A stretch of 64,000 bases of DNA, from positions 50,289,667 to 50,353,666 of the forward strand of contig OY282610.1 in assembly GCA_958298945.1 (NCBI GenBank). The letters run 5' to 3'. This document shows, piece by piece, positions 21,239 to 34,813 of this stretch. Below the pieces are notes generated by a model that saw nothing but the letters and a program-made list of their open reading frames with translations, had not been told where the DNA came from and searched no databases. The stretch is from Atherix ibis. Lineage: Eukaryota; Arthropoda; Insecta; Diptera; Athericidae. Position numbers and translations under genes: made by a program. The stretch's first letter is position 1. Each line of letters starts with the position of its first letter.

Positions 21239-22676
21239 ATGAATTTTTTCTCAAAATCACCAACAAAAATTTATCCAGAAAGGATATTATCATTCCAATC
21301 GAGAAAATATGTATTGGAGAAGCTTTGCCTGAAAGTACGCAATGACACCATAAAAACAATTCTAAAAACCTTAATTTGTATACAAAAAAAAACGAATTTT
21401 AGGAAAGAAAACTATAAATTTTATGAATTTTTTCTCAAAATCACCAACAAAAATTTATCCAGAAAGGATATTCTCATTCCAATCGAGAAAATATGTATTG
21501 GAAAAGCTTTGCCTGAAAGTACGCAATGACACCATAAAAACAATTCTAAAAACCTTAATTTGTATACAAAAAAAAACGAATTTTAGGAAAGAAAACTATA
21601 AATTTTATGAATTTTTTCTCAAAATCACCAACAAAAATTTATCCAGAAAGGATATTCTCCTTCCAATCCAGAAAATATGCATTGGAGAAGCTGTGCCTAA
21701 AAGTACGCAATGACACCATAAAAACCGTTCTAAAAACCTTAATTTTTATACAAAAAAAACGAATTTTAAGAAAGAAAACCATAAATTTTATGAATTTTTT
21801 CTCAAAACCACCAACAAAAATTTATCCAGAAAGAATTTTCTCATTTGAATGAGAATAATATGAATTGGAGAAGCTTTGCCTGAAAGTGCACAATCATACC
21901 CCAAACAAACATCTCCAAAAACCCACCATTTTCATAGAGAAAAACAAATTTTAAGAGAAAGTGGACTCAGTGTAATAATTGTTGCCTCCTATTTTTTGAG
22001 AAAACTGGGTGCCTGGTGTAAAAATTGGATTTTCGTGAATATTGTCACAAATTTTCGAATTTTTGTGGTTTTTTGCTTATCTTTAGGTGGTCAATTTATT
22101 TTGCTTTCAGTAAATAAAAAATTTAATTTTAGGCAATTTTTTTTTAATAGTGCTCACAAAAATTTATTCTGAAAGGATATTCCTTTTTCGATCAGGATAA
22201 TATGGATCTAGAAGGCTATGTTAAAGTGTATGTAATGAAACCATGAAACAAATTGGCATTTTTATCCAAAAAAGCAAACTTTATTTTTAAAAAAATACAG
22301 CGAACTTTAGGTATTTTTTTTTAAAACGCCTGGAAAAAATTTTCCTGTAAGGACTTTTTTAGTCCGATCAGGATAATAAGAATAATTATTAGTTTCACAT
22401 ATGTATGCGCATTAACATCATTAAACAAATTTTCGAAAAAATTTCCTTTTTCATAGAAAAATAGAAATTTAAAAAAAAATTTAATGATCTTTTGGCAAAT
22501 TTTTCTCAAAACTCCCACCGAAATTTATCGTGACATGTCATTTTCCTTCCAATCATTATATTAAGAGTCATAGAAGGTTTGCCTGAAAGTGTGCAATGAC
22601 ACCACAAAATAAATTCTAAAAAACCTTAATTTTTATACAAAAAAAACGAATTTTAATAAAGAAAACAATTAATTTT
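21239..22676 (+). repeat. HOR unit 12, n=3
   Basis: Three canonical monomers (21239, 21423, 21607), with the D block from 21790. Epsilon is missing, so delta is followed directly by D1. D1 has TTTGAATGAG in place of TTCCAATGAG near 21844. Confidence 0.9.
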
Positions 22677-24112
22677 ATGAATTTTTTCTCAAAATCACCA
22701 ACAAAAATTTATCCAGAAAGGATATTCTCATTCCAATCGAGAAAATATGCATTGGAGAAGCTTTGCCTAAAAGTACGTAATGACACCATAAAAACCGTTC
22801 TAAAAACCTTAATTTTTATAAAAAAAAACGAATTTTAAGAAAGAAAACCATAAATTTTATGAATTTTTTCTCAAAATCACCAACAAAAATTTATCCAGAA
22901 AGGATATTCTCATTCCAATCGAGAAAATATGTATTGGAGAAGCTTTGCCTAAAAGTACGCAATGACACCATAAAAACCGTTCTAAAAACCTTAATTTTTA
23001 TACAAAAAAAAACGAATTTTAAGAAAGAAAACCATAAATTTTATGAATTTTTTCTCAAAATCACCAACAAAAATTTATCCAGAAATGATATTCTCATTCC
23101 AATCGAGAAAATATGCATTGGAGAAGCTTTGCCTGAAAGTACGCAATGACACCATAAAAACAATTCTAAAAACCTTAATTTTTATACAAAAAAAATGAAT
23201 TTTAAGAAAGAAAACCATACATTTTATGAATTTTTTCTCAAAACCACCAACAAAAATTTATCCAGAAAGAATTTTCTCATTCCAATGAGAATAATATGAA
23301 TTGGAGAAGCTTTGCCTGAAAGTGCACAATCATACCCCAAACAAACATCTCCAAAAAACCACCATTTTCATAGAGAAAAATAAATTTTAAGAGAAAGTGG
23401 ACTCAGTGTAATAATTGTTGCCTCCTATTTTTTGAGAAAACTGGGTGCCTGGTGTAAAAATTGGATTTTCGTGAATATTGTCACAAATTTTCGAATTTTT
23501 GTGGTTTTTTGCATATCTTTAGGTGGTCAATTTATTTTGCTTTCAGTAAATAAAAAATTTAATTTTAGGCAATTTTTTTTTAATAGTGCTCACAAAAATT
23601 TATTCTGAAAGGATATTCCTTTTTCGATCAGGATAATATGGATCTAGAAGGCTATGTTAAAGTGTACGTAATGAAACCATGAAACAAATTGCCATTTTTA
23701 TCCAAAAAAGCAAACTTTATTTTTAAAAAAATACAGCGAACTTTAGGTATTTTTTTTTTAAACGCCTGGAAAAAATTTTCCTGTAAGCACTTTTTTAGTC
23801 CGATCAGGATAATAAGAATAATTATTAGTTTCACATATGTATGCGCATTAACATCATTAAACAAATTTTCGAAACAATTTCCTTTTTCATAGAAAAATAG
23901 AAATTTAAAAAAAAATTTAATGATCTTTTGGCAAATTTTTCTCAAAACTCCCACCGAAATTTATCGTGACATGTCATTTTCCTTCCAATCATTATATTAA
24001 GAGTCATAGAAGGTTTGCCTGAAAGTGTGCAATGACACCACAAAATAAATTCTAAAAAACCTTAATTTTTATACAAAAAAAACGAATTTTAATAAAGAAA
24101 ACAATTAATTTT
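22677..24112 (+). repeat. HOR unit 13, n=3
   Basis: Three canonical monomers (22677, 22859, 23042), with the D block from 23226. The D4 start has one A fewer and one T more (near 23758), and the hairpin stem is broken by GCACTT near 23787. Confidence 0.9.
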
Positions 24113-27017
24113 ATGAATTTTTTCTCAAAATCACCAACAAAAATTTATCCAGAAAGGATATTCTCATTCCAACCGAGAAAATATGTATTGGAGAAGCTTT
24201 GCCTGAAAGTACGCAATGACACCATAAAAACAATTCTAAAAACCTTAATTTGTATACAAAAAAAACCAATTTTAAGAAAGAAAACTATAAATTTTATGAA
24301 TTTTTTCTCAAAATCACCAACAAAAATTTATCCAGAAAGGATATTCTCATTCCAATCGAGAAAATATGTATTGGAGAAGCTTTGCCTGAAAGTACGCAAT
24401 GACACCATAAAAACAATTCTAAAAACCTTAATTTGTATACAAAAAAAAAACGAATTTTAGGAAAGAAAACTATAAATTTTATGAATTTTTTCTCAAAATC
24501 ACCAACAAAAATTTATCCAGAAAGGATATTCTCATTCCAATCGAGAAAATATGCATTGGAGAAGCTTTGCCTAAAAGTACGCAATGACACCATAAAAACC
24601 GTTCTAAAAACCTTAATTTTTATACAAAAAAAACGAATTTTAATAAAGAAAACAATTAATTTCATGAATTTTTTCTCAAAATCACCAACAAAAATTTATC
24701 CAGAAAGGATATTCTCATTCCAATCGAGAAAATATGCATTGGAGAAGCTTCGCCTAAAAGTACGCAATGGCAATATAAAAACCGTTCTAAAAACCTTAAT
24801 TTTTATACAAAAAAAACGAATTTTAAGAAAGAAAACCATAAATTTTATGAATTTTTTCTCAAAATCACCAACAAAAATTTATCCAGAAATGATATTCTCA
24901 TTCCAATCGAGAAAATATGCATTGAAGAAGCTTTGCCTGAAAGTACGCAATGACACCATAAAAACAATTCTAAAAACCTTAATTTGTATACAAAAAAAAA
25001 CGAATTTTAGGAAAGAAAACTATAAATTTTATGAATTTTTTCTCAAAATCACCAACAAAAATTTATCCAGAAAGGATATTCTCATTCCAATCGAGAAAAT
25101 ATGCATTGGAGAAGCTTTGCCTAAAAGTACGCAATGACACCATAAAAACCGTTCTAAAAACCTTAATTTTTATACAAAAAAAACGAATTTTAATAAAGAA
25201 AACAATTAATTTCATGAATTTTTTCTCAAAATCACCAACAAAAATTTATCCAGAAAGGATATTCTCATTCCAATCGAGAAAATATGCATTGGAGAAGCTT
25301 TGCCTAAAAGTACGCAATGACACCATAAAAACCGTTCTAAAAACCTTAATTTTTATACAAAAAAAACGAATTTTAATAAAGAAAACAATTAATTTCATGA
25401 ATTTTTTCTCAAAATCACCAACAAAAATTTATCCAGAAATGATATTCTCATTCCAATCGAGAAAATATGCATTGAAGAAGCTTTGCCTGAAAGTACGCAA
25501 TGACACCATAAAAACAATTCTAAAAACCTTAATTTGTATACAAAAAAAAACGAATTTTAAGAAAGAAAACTATAAATTTTATGAATTTTTTCTCAAAATC
25601 ACCAACAAAAATTTATCCAGAAAGGATATTCTCATTCCAATCGAGAAAATATGTATTGGAAAAGCTTTGCCTGAAAGTACGCAATGACACCATAAAAACA
25701 ATTCTAAAAACCTTAATTTGTATACAAAAAAAAACGAATTTTAGGAAAGAAAACTATAAATTTTATGAATTTTTTCTCAAAATCACCAACAAAAATTTAT
25801 CCAGAAATGATATTCTCATTCCAATCGAGAAAATATGCATTGGACAAGCTTTGCCTGAAAGTACGCAATGACACCATAAAAACCGTTCTAAAAACTTTAA
25901 TTTTTATACAAAAAAAGCGAATTTTAAGAAAGAAAACCATAAATTTTATGAATTTTTTCTCAAAATCACCAACAAAAATTTATCCAGAAATGATATTCTC
26001 ATTCCAATCGAGAAAATATGCATTGGACAAGCTTTGCCTGAAAGTACGCAATGACACCATAAAAACAATTCTAAAAACCTTAATTTTTATACAAAAAAAA
26101 TGAATTTTAAGAAAGAAAACCATAAATTTTATGAATTTTTTCTCAAAACCACCAACAAAAATTTATCCAGAAAGAATTTTCTCATTCCAATGAGAATAAT
26201 ATGAATTGGAGAAGCTTTGCCTGAAAGTGCACAATCATACCCCAAACAAACATCTCCAAAAAACCACCATTTTCATAGAGAAAAACAAATTTTAAGAGAA
26301 AGTGGACTCAGTGTAATAATTGTTGCCTCCTATTTTTTGAGAAAACTGGGTGCCTGGTGTAAAAATTGGATTTTCGTGAATATTGTCACAAATTTTCGAA
26401 TTTTTGTGGTTTTTTGCATATCTTTAGGTGGTCAATTTATTTTGCTTTCAGTAAATAAAAAATTTAATTTTAGGCAATTTTTTTTTAATAGTGCTCACAA
26501 AAATTTATTCTGAAAGGATATTCCTTTTTCGATCAGGATAATATGGATCTAGAAGGCTATGTTAAAGTGTATGTAATGAAACCATGAAACAAATTGCCAT
26601 TTTTATCCAAAAAAGCAAACTTTATTTTAAAAAAAATACAGCGAACTTTAGGTATTTTTTTTTAAAACGCCTGGAAAAAATTTTCCTGTAAGGACTTTTT
26701 TAGTCCGATCAGGATAATAAGAATAATTATTAGTTTCACATATGTATGCGCATTAACATCATTAAACAAATTTTCGAAAAAATTTCCTTTTTCATAGAAA
26801 AATAGAAATTTAAAAAAAAATTTAATAATCTTTTGGCAAATTTTTCTCAAAACTCCCACCGAAATTTATCGTGACATGTCATTTTCCTTCCAATCATTAT
26901 ATTAAGAGTCATAGAAGGTTTGCCTGAAAGTGTGCAATGACACCACAAAATAAATTCTAAAAAACCTTAATTTTTATACGAAAAAAACGAATTTTAATAA
27001 AGAAAACAATTAATTTT
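24113..27017 (+). repeat. HOR unit 14, n=11 (longest run)
   Basis: Eleven canonical monomers, with the D block from 26131. It contains a three-monomer duplication (24481-25030 repeated at 25031-25580, offset 550 bp) and a single-monomer duplication (25765 and 25948, sharing GCATTGGACAAGC). Epsilon-type bases occur at several internal positions. Confidence 0.92.
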
Positions 27018-28639
27018 ATGAATTTTTTCTCAAAATCACCAACAAAAATTTATCCAGAAAGGATATTCTCATCCCAATCGAGAAAATATGTATTGGAGAA
27101 GCTTTGCCTGAAAGTACGCAATGACACCATAAAAACAATTCTAAAAACCTTAATTTGTATACAAAAAAAAACGAATTTTAAGAAAGAAAACTATAAATTT
27201 TATGAATTTTTTCTCAAAATCACCAACAAAAATTTATCCAGAAAGAATATTCTCATTCCAATCGAAAAAATATGTATTGGAGAAGCTTTGCCTTAAAGTA
27301 CGCAATGACACCATAAAAACAATTCTAAAAACTTTAATTTGTATACAAAAAAAAACGAATTTTAGGAAAGAAAACTATAAATTTTATGAATTTTTTCTCA
27401 AAATCACCAACAAAAATTTATCCAGAAAGGATATTCTCATTCCAATCGAGAAAATATGCATTGGAGAAGCTTTGCCTAAAAGTACGCAATGACACCATAA
27501 AAACCGTTCTAAAAACCTTAATTTGTATACAAAAAAAAACGAATTTTAAGAAAGAAAACTATAAATTTTATGAATTTTTTCTCAAAATCACCAACAAAAA
27601 TTTATCCAGAAAGGATATTCTCATTCCAATCGAGAAAATATGCATTGGAGAAGCTTTGCCTAAAAGTACGCAATGACACCATAAAAACAATTCTAAAAAC
27701 CTTAATTTTTATACAAAAAAAATGAATTTTAAGAAAGAAAACCATAAATTTTATGAATTTTTTCTCAAAACCACCAACAGAAATTTATCCAGAAAGAATT
27801 TTCTCATTCCAATGAGAATAATATGAATTGGAGAAGCTTTGCCTGAAAGTGCACAATCATACCCCAAACAAACATCTCCAAAAAACCACCATTTTCATAG
27901 AGAAAAACAAATTTTAAGAGAAAGTGGACTCAGTGTAATAATTGTTGCCTCCTATTTTTTGAGAAAACTGGGTGCCTGGTGTAAAAATTGGATTTTCGTG
28001 AATATTGTCACAAATTTTCGAATTTTTGTGGTTTTTTGCATATCTTTAGGTGGTCAATTTATTTTGCTTTCAGTAAATAAAAAATTTAATTTTAGGCAAT
28101 TTTTTTTTAATAGTGCTCACAAAAATTTATTCTGAAAGGATATTCCTTTTTCGATCAGGATAATATGGATCTAGAAGGCTATGTTAAAGTATATGTAATG
28201 AAACCATGAAACAAATTGCCATTTTGATCCAAAAAAGCAAACTTTATTTTTAAAAAAATACAGCGAACTTTAGGTATTTTTTTTTAAAACGCCTGGAAAA
28301 AATTTTCCTGTAAGGACTTTTTTAGTCCGATCAGGATAATAAGAATAATTATTAGTTTCACATATGTATGCGCATTAACATCATTAAACAAATTTTCGAA
28401 AAAATTTCCTTTTTCATAGAAAAATAGAAATTTAAAAAAAAATTTAATGATCTTTTGGCAAATTTTTCTCAAAACTCCCACCGAAATTTATCGTGACATG
28501 TCATTTTCCTTCCAATCATTATATTAAGAGTCATAGAAGGTTTGCCTGAAAGTGTGCAATGACACCACAAAATAAATTCTAAAAAACCTTAATTTTTATA
28601 CAAAAAAAACGAATTTTAATAAAGAAAACAATTAATTTT
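27018..28639 (+). repeat. HOR unit 15, n=4 (first copy of 1,622-bp duplication)
   Basis: Four canonical monomers, with the D block from 27753. Private variants ACAGAAATTTATCC (27778), AAAGTATATGTAATG (28189) and CCATTTTGATCC (28219) are all repeated in unit 16 exactly 1,622 bp later. Confidence 0.93.
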
Positions 28640-30261
28640 ATGAATTTTTTCTCAAAATCACCAACAAAAATTTATCCAGAAAGGATATTCTCATTCCAAT
28701 CGAGAAAATATGTATTGGAGAAGCTTTGCCTAAAAGTACGCAATGACACCATAAAAACAATTCTAAAAACCTTAATTTGTATACAAAAAAAAACGAATTT
28801 TAAGAAAGAAAACTATAAATTTTATGAAATTTTTCTCAAAATCACCAACAAAAATTTATCCAGAAAGGATATTCTCATTCCAATCGAGAAAATATGTATT
28901 GGAAAAGCTTTGCCTGAAAGTACGCAATGACACCATAAAAACAATTCTAAAAACCTTAATTTGTATACAAAAAAAAACGAATTTTAGGAAAGAAAACTAT
29001 AAATTTTATGAATTTTTTCTCAAAATCACCAACAAAAATTTATCCAGAAAGGATATTCTCATTCCAATCGAGAAAATATGCATTGGAGAAGCTTTGCCTA
29101 AAAGTACGCAATGACACCATAAAAACCGTTCTAAAAACCTTAATTTGTATACAAAAAAAAACGAATTTTAAGAAAGAAAACTATAAATTTTATGAATTTT
29201 TTCTCAAAATCACCAACAAAAATTTATCCAGAAAGGATATTCTCATTCCAATCGAGAAAATATGCATTGGAGAAGCTTTGCCTAAAAGTACGCAATGACA
29301 CCATAAAAACAATTCTAAAAACCTTAATTTTTATACAAAAAAAATGAATTTTAAGAAAGAAAACCATAAATTTTATGAATTTTTTCTCAAAACCACCAAC
29401 AGAAATTTATCCAGAAAGAATTTTCTCATTCCAATGAGAATAATATGAATTGGAGAAGCTTTGCCTGAAAGTGCACAATCATACCCCAAACAAACATCTC
29501 CAAAAAACCACCATTTTCATAGAGAAAAACAAATTTTAAGAGAAAGTGGACTCAGTGTAATAATTGTTGCCTCCTATTTTTTGAGAAAACTGGGTGCCTG
29601 GTGTAAAAATTGGATTTTCGTGAATATTGTCACAAATTTTCGAATTTTTGTGGTTTTTTGCATATCTTTAGGTGGTCAATTTATTTTGCTTTCAGTAAAT
29701 AAAAAATTTAATTTTAGGCAATTTTTTTTTAATAGTGCTCACAAAAATTTATTCTGAAAGGATATTCCTTTTTCGATCAGGATAATATGGATCTAGAAGG
29801 CTATGTTAAAGTATATGTAATGAAACCATGAAACAAATTGCCATTTTGATCCAAAAAAGCAAACTTTATTTTTAAAAAAATACAGCGAACTTTAGGTATT
29901 TTTTTTTAAAACGCCTGGAAAAAATTTTCCTGTAAGGACTTTTTTAGTCCGATCAGGATAATAAGAATAATTATTAGTTTCACATATGTATGCGCATTAA
30001 CATCATTAAACAAATTTTCGAAAAAATTTCCTTTTTCATAGAAAAATAGAAATTTAAAAAAAAATTTAATGATCTTTTGGCAAATTTTTCTCAAAACTCC
30101 CACCGAAATTTATCGTGACATGTCATTTTCCTTCCAATCATTATATTAAGAGTCATAGAAGGTTTGCCTGAAAGTGTGCAATGACACCACAAAATAAATT
30201 CTAAAAAACCTTAATTTTTATACAAAAAAAACGAATTTTAATAAAGAAAACAATTAATTTT
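28640..30261 (+). repeat. HOR unit 16, n=4 (second copy of 1,622-bp duplication)
   Basis: Four canonical monomers, with the D block from 29375. It carries the same private variants as unit 15 at an offset of 1,622 bp. The second monomer starts ATGAAATTTTTCTC, a variant that recurs in unit 17, so the duplication event may involve part of that unit too. Confidence 0.93.
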
Positions 30262-32065
30262 ATGAATTTTTTCTCAAAATCACCAACAAAAATTTATCCA
30301 GAAAGGATATTCTCATTCCAATCGAGAAAATATGTATTGGAGAAGCTTTGCCTAAAAGTACGCAATGACACCATAAAAACAATTCTAAAAACCTTAATTT
30401 GTATACAAAAAAAAAACGAATTTTAAGAAAGAAAACTATAAATTTTATGAAATTTTTCTCAAAATCACCAACAAAAATTTATCCAGAAAGGATATTCTCA
30501 TTCCAATCGAGAAAATATGTATTGGAAAAGCTTTGCCTGAAAGTACGCAATGACACCATAAAAACAATTCTAAAAACCTTAATTTGTATACAAAAAAAAA
30601 CGAATTTTAGGAAAGAAAACTATAAATTTTATGAATTTTTTCTCAAAATCACCAACAAAAATTTATCCAGAAAGGATATTCTCATTCCAATCGAGAAAAT
30701 ATGCATTGGAGAAGCTTTGCCTAAAAGTACGCAATGACACCATAAAAACCGTTCTAAAAACCTTAATTTTTATACGAAAAAAACGAATTTTAATAAAGAA
30801 AACAATTAATTTTATGAATTTTTTCTCAAAATCACCAACAAAAATTTATCCAGAAAAGATATTCTCATTCCAATCGAGAAAATATGCATTGGAAAAGCTT
30901 TGCCTAAAAGTACGCAATGACACCATAAAAACCGTTCTAAAAACTTTAATTTTTATACAAAAAAAACGAATTTTAAGAAAGAAAACCATAAATTTTATGA
31001 ATTTTTTCTCAAAATCACCAACAAAAATTTATCCAGAAATGATATTCTCATTCCAATCGAGAAAATATGCATTGGAGAAGCTTTGCCTGAAAGTACGCAA
31101 TGACACCATAAAAACAATTCTAAAAACCTTAATTTTTATACAAAAAAATGAATTTTAAGAAAGAAAACCATAAATTTTATGAATTTTTTCTCAAAACCAC
31201 CAACAAAAATTTATCCAGAAAGAATTTTCTCATTCCAATGAGAATAATATGAATTGGAGAAGCTTTGCCTGAAAGTGCACAATCATACCCCAAACAAACA
31301 TCTCCAAAAAACCACCATTTTCATAGAGAAAAACAAATTTTAAGAGAAAGTGGACTCAGTGTAATAATTGTTGCCTCCTATTTTTTGAGAAAACTGGGTG
31401 CCTGGTGTAAAAATTGGATTTTCGTGAATATTGTCACAAATTTTCGAATTTTTGTGGTTTTTTGCATATCTTTAGGTGGTCAATTTATTTTGCTTTCAGT
31501 AAATAAAAAATTTAATTTTAGGCAATTTTTTTTTAATAGTGCTCACAAAAATTTATTCTGAAAGGATATTCCTTTTTCGATCAGGATAATATGGATCAAG
31601 AAGGCTATGTTAAAGTGTATGTAATGAAACCATGAAACAAATTGCCATTTTTATCCAAAAAAGCAAACTTTATTTTTAAAAAAATACAGCGAACTTTAGG
31701 TATTTTTTTTTAAAACGCCTGGAAAAAATTTTCCTGTAAGGACTTTTTTAGTCCGATCAGGATAATAAGAATAATTATTAGTTTCACATATGTATGCGCA
31801 TTAACATCATTAAACAAATTTTCGAAAAAATTTCCTTTTTCTTAGAAAAATAGAAATTTAAAAAAAAATTTAATGATCTTTTGGCAAATTTTTCTCAAAA
31901 CTCCCACCGAAATTTATCGTGACATGTCATTTTCCTTCCAATCATTATATTAAGAGTCATAGAAGGTTTGCCTGAAAGTGTGCAATGACACCACAAAATA
32001 AATTCTAAAAAACCTTAATTTTTATACAAAAAAAACGAATTTTAAGAAAGAAAACTATAAATTTT
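30262..32065 (+). repeat. HOR unit 17, n=5
   Basis: Five canonical monomers, with the D block from 31179. D3 has GGATCAAGAAGG (31593) instead of GGATCTAGAAGG, shared only with unit 21 at an offset of 5,988 bp. Confidence 0.9.
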
Positions 32066-33025
32066 ATGAATTTTTTCTCAAAATCACCAACAAAAATTTA
32101 TCCAGAAAGAATATTCTCATTCCAATCGAGAAAATATGTATTGGAGAAGCTTTGCCTTAAAGTACGCAATGACACCATAAAAACAATTCTAAAAACCTTA
32201 ATTTGTATACAAAAAAAAACGAATTTTAGGAAAGAAAACTATAAATTTTATGAATTTTTTCTCAAAAGCACCAACAAAACTTTATCCAGAAAGGATATTC
32301 TCATTCCAATCGAGAAAATATGCATTGGAGAAGCTTTGCCTAAAAGTACGCAATGACACCATAAAAACCGTTCTAAAAACCTTAATTTTTATACAAAAAA
32401 AACGAATTTTAAGAAAGAAAACCATAAATTTTATGAATTTTTTCTCAAAATCACCAACAAAAATTTATCCAGAAATGATATTCTCATTCCAATCGAGAAA
32501 ATATGCATTGGAGAAGCTTTGCCTGAAAGTACGCAATGACACCATAAAAACAATTCTAAAAACCTCATTTGTATACAAAAAAAAAAAACGAATTTTAAGA
32601 AAGAAAACTATAAATTTTATGAATTTTTTCTCAAAACCACCAACAAAAATTTATCCAGAAAGAATTTTCTCATTCCAATGAGAATAATATGAATTGGAGA
32701 AGCTTTGCCTGAAAGTGCACAATCATACACCAAACAAACATTTTCAAAAAACCACCATTTTCATAGAGAAAAACAAATTTTAAGAGAAAGTGGACTCAGT
32801 GTAATAATTGTTGCCTCCTATTTTTTGAGAAAACTGGGTGCCTGGTGTAAAAATTGGATTTTCGTGAATATTGTCACAAATTTCGAATTTTTGTGTTTTT
32901 TTGCATAAATTTAAGAGTCATAGAAGGTTTGCCTGAAAGTGTGCAACGACACCACAAAATAAATTCTAAAAAACCTTAATTTTTATACAAAAAAACGAAT
33001 TTTAATAAAGAAAACAATTAATTTT
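32066..33025 (+). repeat. HOR unit 18, n=3, D block truncated
   Basis: Three canonical monomers, with D1 from 32619. D2 runs to TTTTTTGCATA near 32907 and then jumps to TTTAAGAGTCATAGAAGG of D5. About 480 bp covering the end of D2, all of D3 and D4 and the start of D5 is missing. The first monomer follows a D5 tail of the AAGAAAGAAAACTAT type, shared with unit 22. Confidence 0.92.
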
Positions 33026-34813
33026 ATGAATTTTTTCTCAAAATCACCAACAAAAATTTATCCAGAAAGGATATTCTCATTCCAATCGAGAAAATATGTA
33101 TTGGAGAAGCTTTGCCTGAAAGTACGCAATGACACCATAAAAACAATTCTAAAAACCTTAATTTGTATACAAAAAAAAACGAATTTGAAGAAAGAAAACT
33201 ATAAATTTTATGAATTTTTTCTCAAAATCACCAACAAAAATTTATCCAGAAAGGATATTCTCATTCCAATCGAGAAAATATGTATTGGAGAAGCTTTGCC
33301 TGAAAGTACGCAATGACACCATAAAAACAATTCTAAAAACCTTAATTTGTATACAAAAAAAACGAATTTTAGGAAAGAAAACTATAAATTTTATGAATTT
33401 TTTCTCAAAATCACCAACAAAAATTTATCCAGAAAGGATATTCTCATTCCAATCGAGAAAATATGCATTGGAGAAGTTTTGCCTAAAAGTACGCAATGAC
33501 ACCATAAAAACCGTTCTAAAAACCTTAATTTTTATACAAAAAAAACGAATTTTAATAAAGAAAACAATTAATTTTATGAATTTTTTCTCAAAATCACCAA
33601 CAAAAATTTATCCAGAAAGGATATTCTCATTCCAATCGGAGAAACTTTGCCTAAAAGTACGCAATGACACCATAAAAACCGTTCTAAAAACCTTAATTTT
33701 TATACAAAAAAAACGAATTTTAAGAAAGAAAACCATAAATTTTATGAATTTTTTCTCAAAATCACCAACAAAAATTTATCCAGAAATGATATTCTCATTC
33801 CAATCGAGAAAATATGCATTGGAGAAGCTTTGCCTGAAAGTACGCAATGACACCATAAAAACAATTCTAAAAACCTTAATTTTTATACAAAAAAAATGAA
33901 TTTTAAGAAAGAAAACCATAAATTTTATGAATTTTTTCTCAAAACCACCAACAAAAATTTATCCAGAAAGAATTGTCTCATTCCAATGAGAATAATATGA
34001 ATTAGAGAAGCTTTGCCTGAAAGTGCACAATCATACCCCAAACAAACATCTCCAAAAAACCACCATTTTCATAGAGAAAAACAAATTTTAAGAGAAAGTG
34101 GACTCAGTGTAATAATTGTTGCCTCCTATTTTTTGAGAAAACTAGGTGCCTGGTGTAAAAATTGGATTTTCGTGAATATTGTCACAAATTTTCGAATTTT
34201 TGTGGTTTTTTTCATATCTTTAGGTGGTCAATTTATTTTGCTTTCAGTAAATAAAAAATTTAATTTTAGGCAATTTTTTTTTAATAGTGCTCACAAAAAT
34301 TTATTCTGAAAGGATATTCCTTTTTTGATCAGGATAATATGGATCTAGAAGGCTATGTTAAAGTGTATGTAATAAAACCATGAAACAAATTGCCATTTTT
34401 ATCCAAAAAAGCAAACTTTATTTTTAAAAAAATACAGCGAACTTTAGGTATTTTTTTTTAAAACGCCTGAAAAAAATTTTCCTGTAAGGACTTTTTTAGT
34501 CCGATCAGGATAATAAGAATAATTATTAGTTTCACATATGTATGCGCATTAACATCATTAAACAAATTTTCGAAAAAATTTCCTTTTTCATAGAAAAATA
34601 GAAATTTAAAAAAAAATTTAATGATCCTTTGGCAAATTTTTCTCAAAACTCCCACCGAAATTTATCGTGACATGTCATTTTCCTTCCAATCATTATATTA
34701 AGAGTCATAGAAGGTTTGCCTGAAAGTGTGCAATGACACCACAAAATAAATTCTAAAAAACCTTAATTTTTATACAAAAAAAACGAATTTTAATAAAGAA
34801 AACAATTAATTTT
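33026..34813 (+). repeat. HOR unit 19, n=5, one monomer with 15-bp deletion
   Basis: Five canonical monomers, with the D block from 33927. The fourth monomer reads CAATCGGAGAAACTTTGCC near 33635, missing 15 bp between CAATCGAG and GGAGAAGC and losing its HindIII site. Confidence 0.9.

Noticed and set aside
24433..25137. Long open frames (up to about 234-237 codons) as protein-coding genes
   Set aside because: They are tandem repeats of the monomer read in frame, start wherever ATGAATTTT occurs, overlap each other, and are broken or extended by one base in an A-run. No promoter, splice structure or recognised domain supports a gene.
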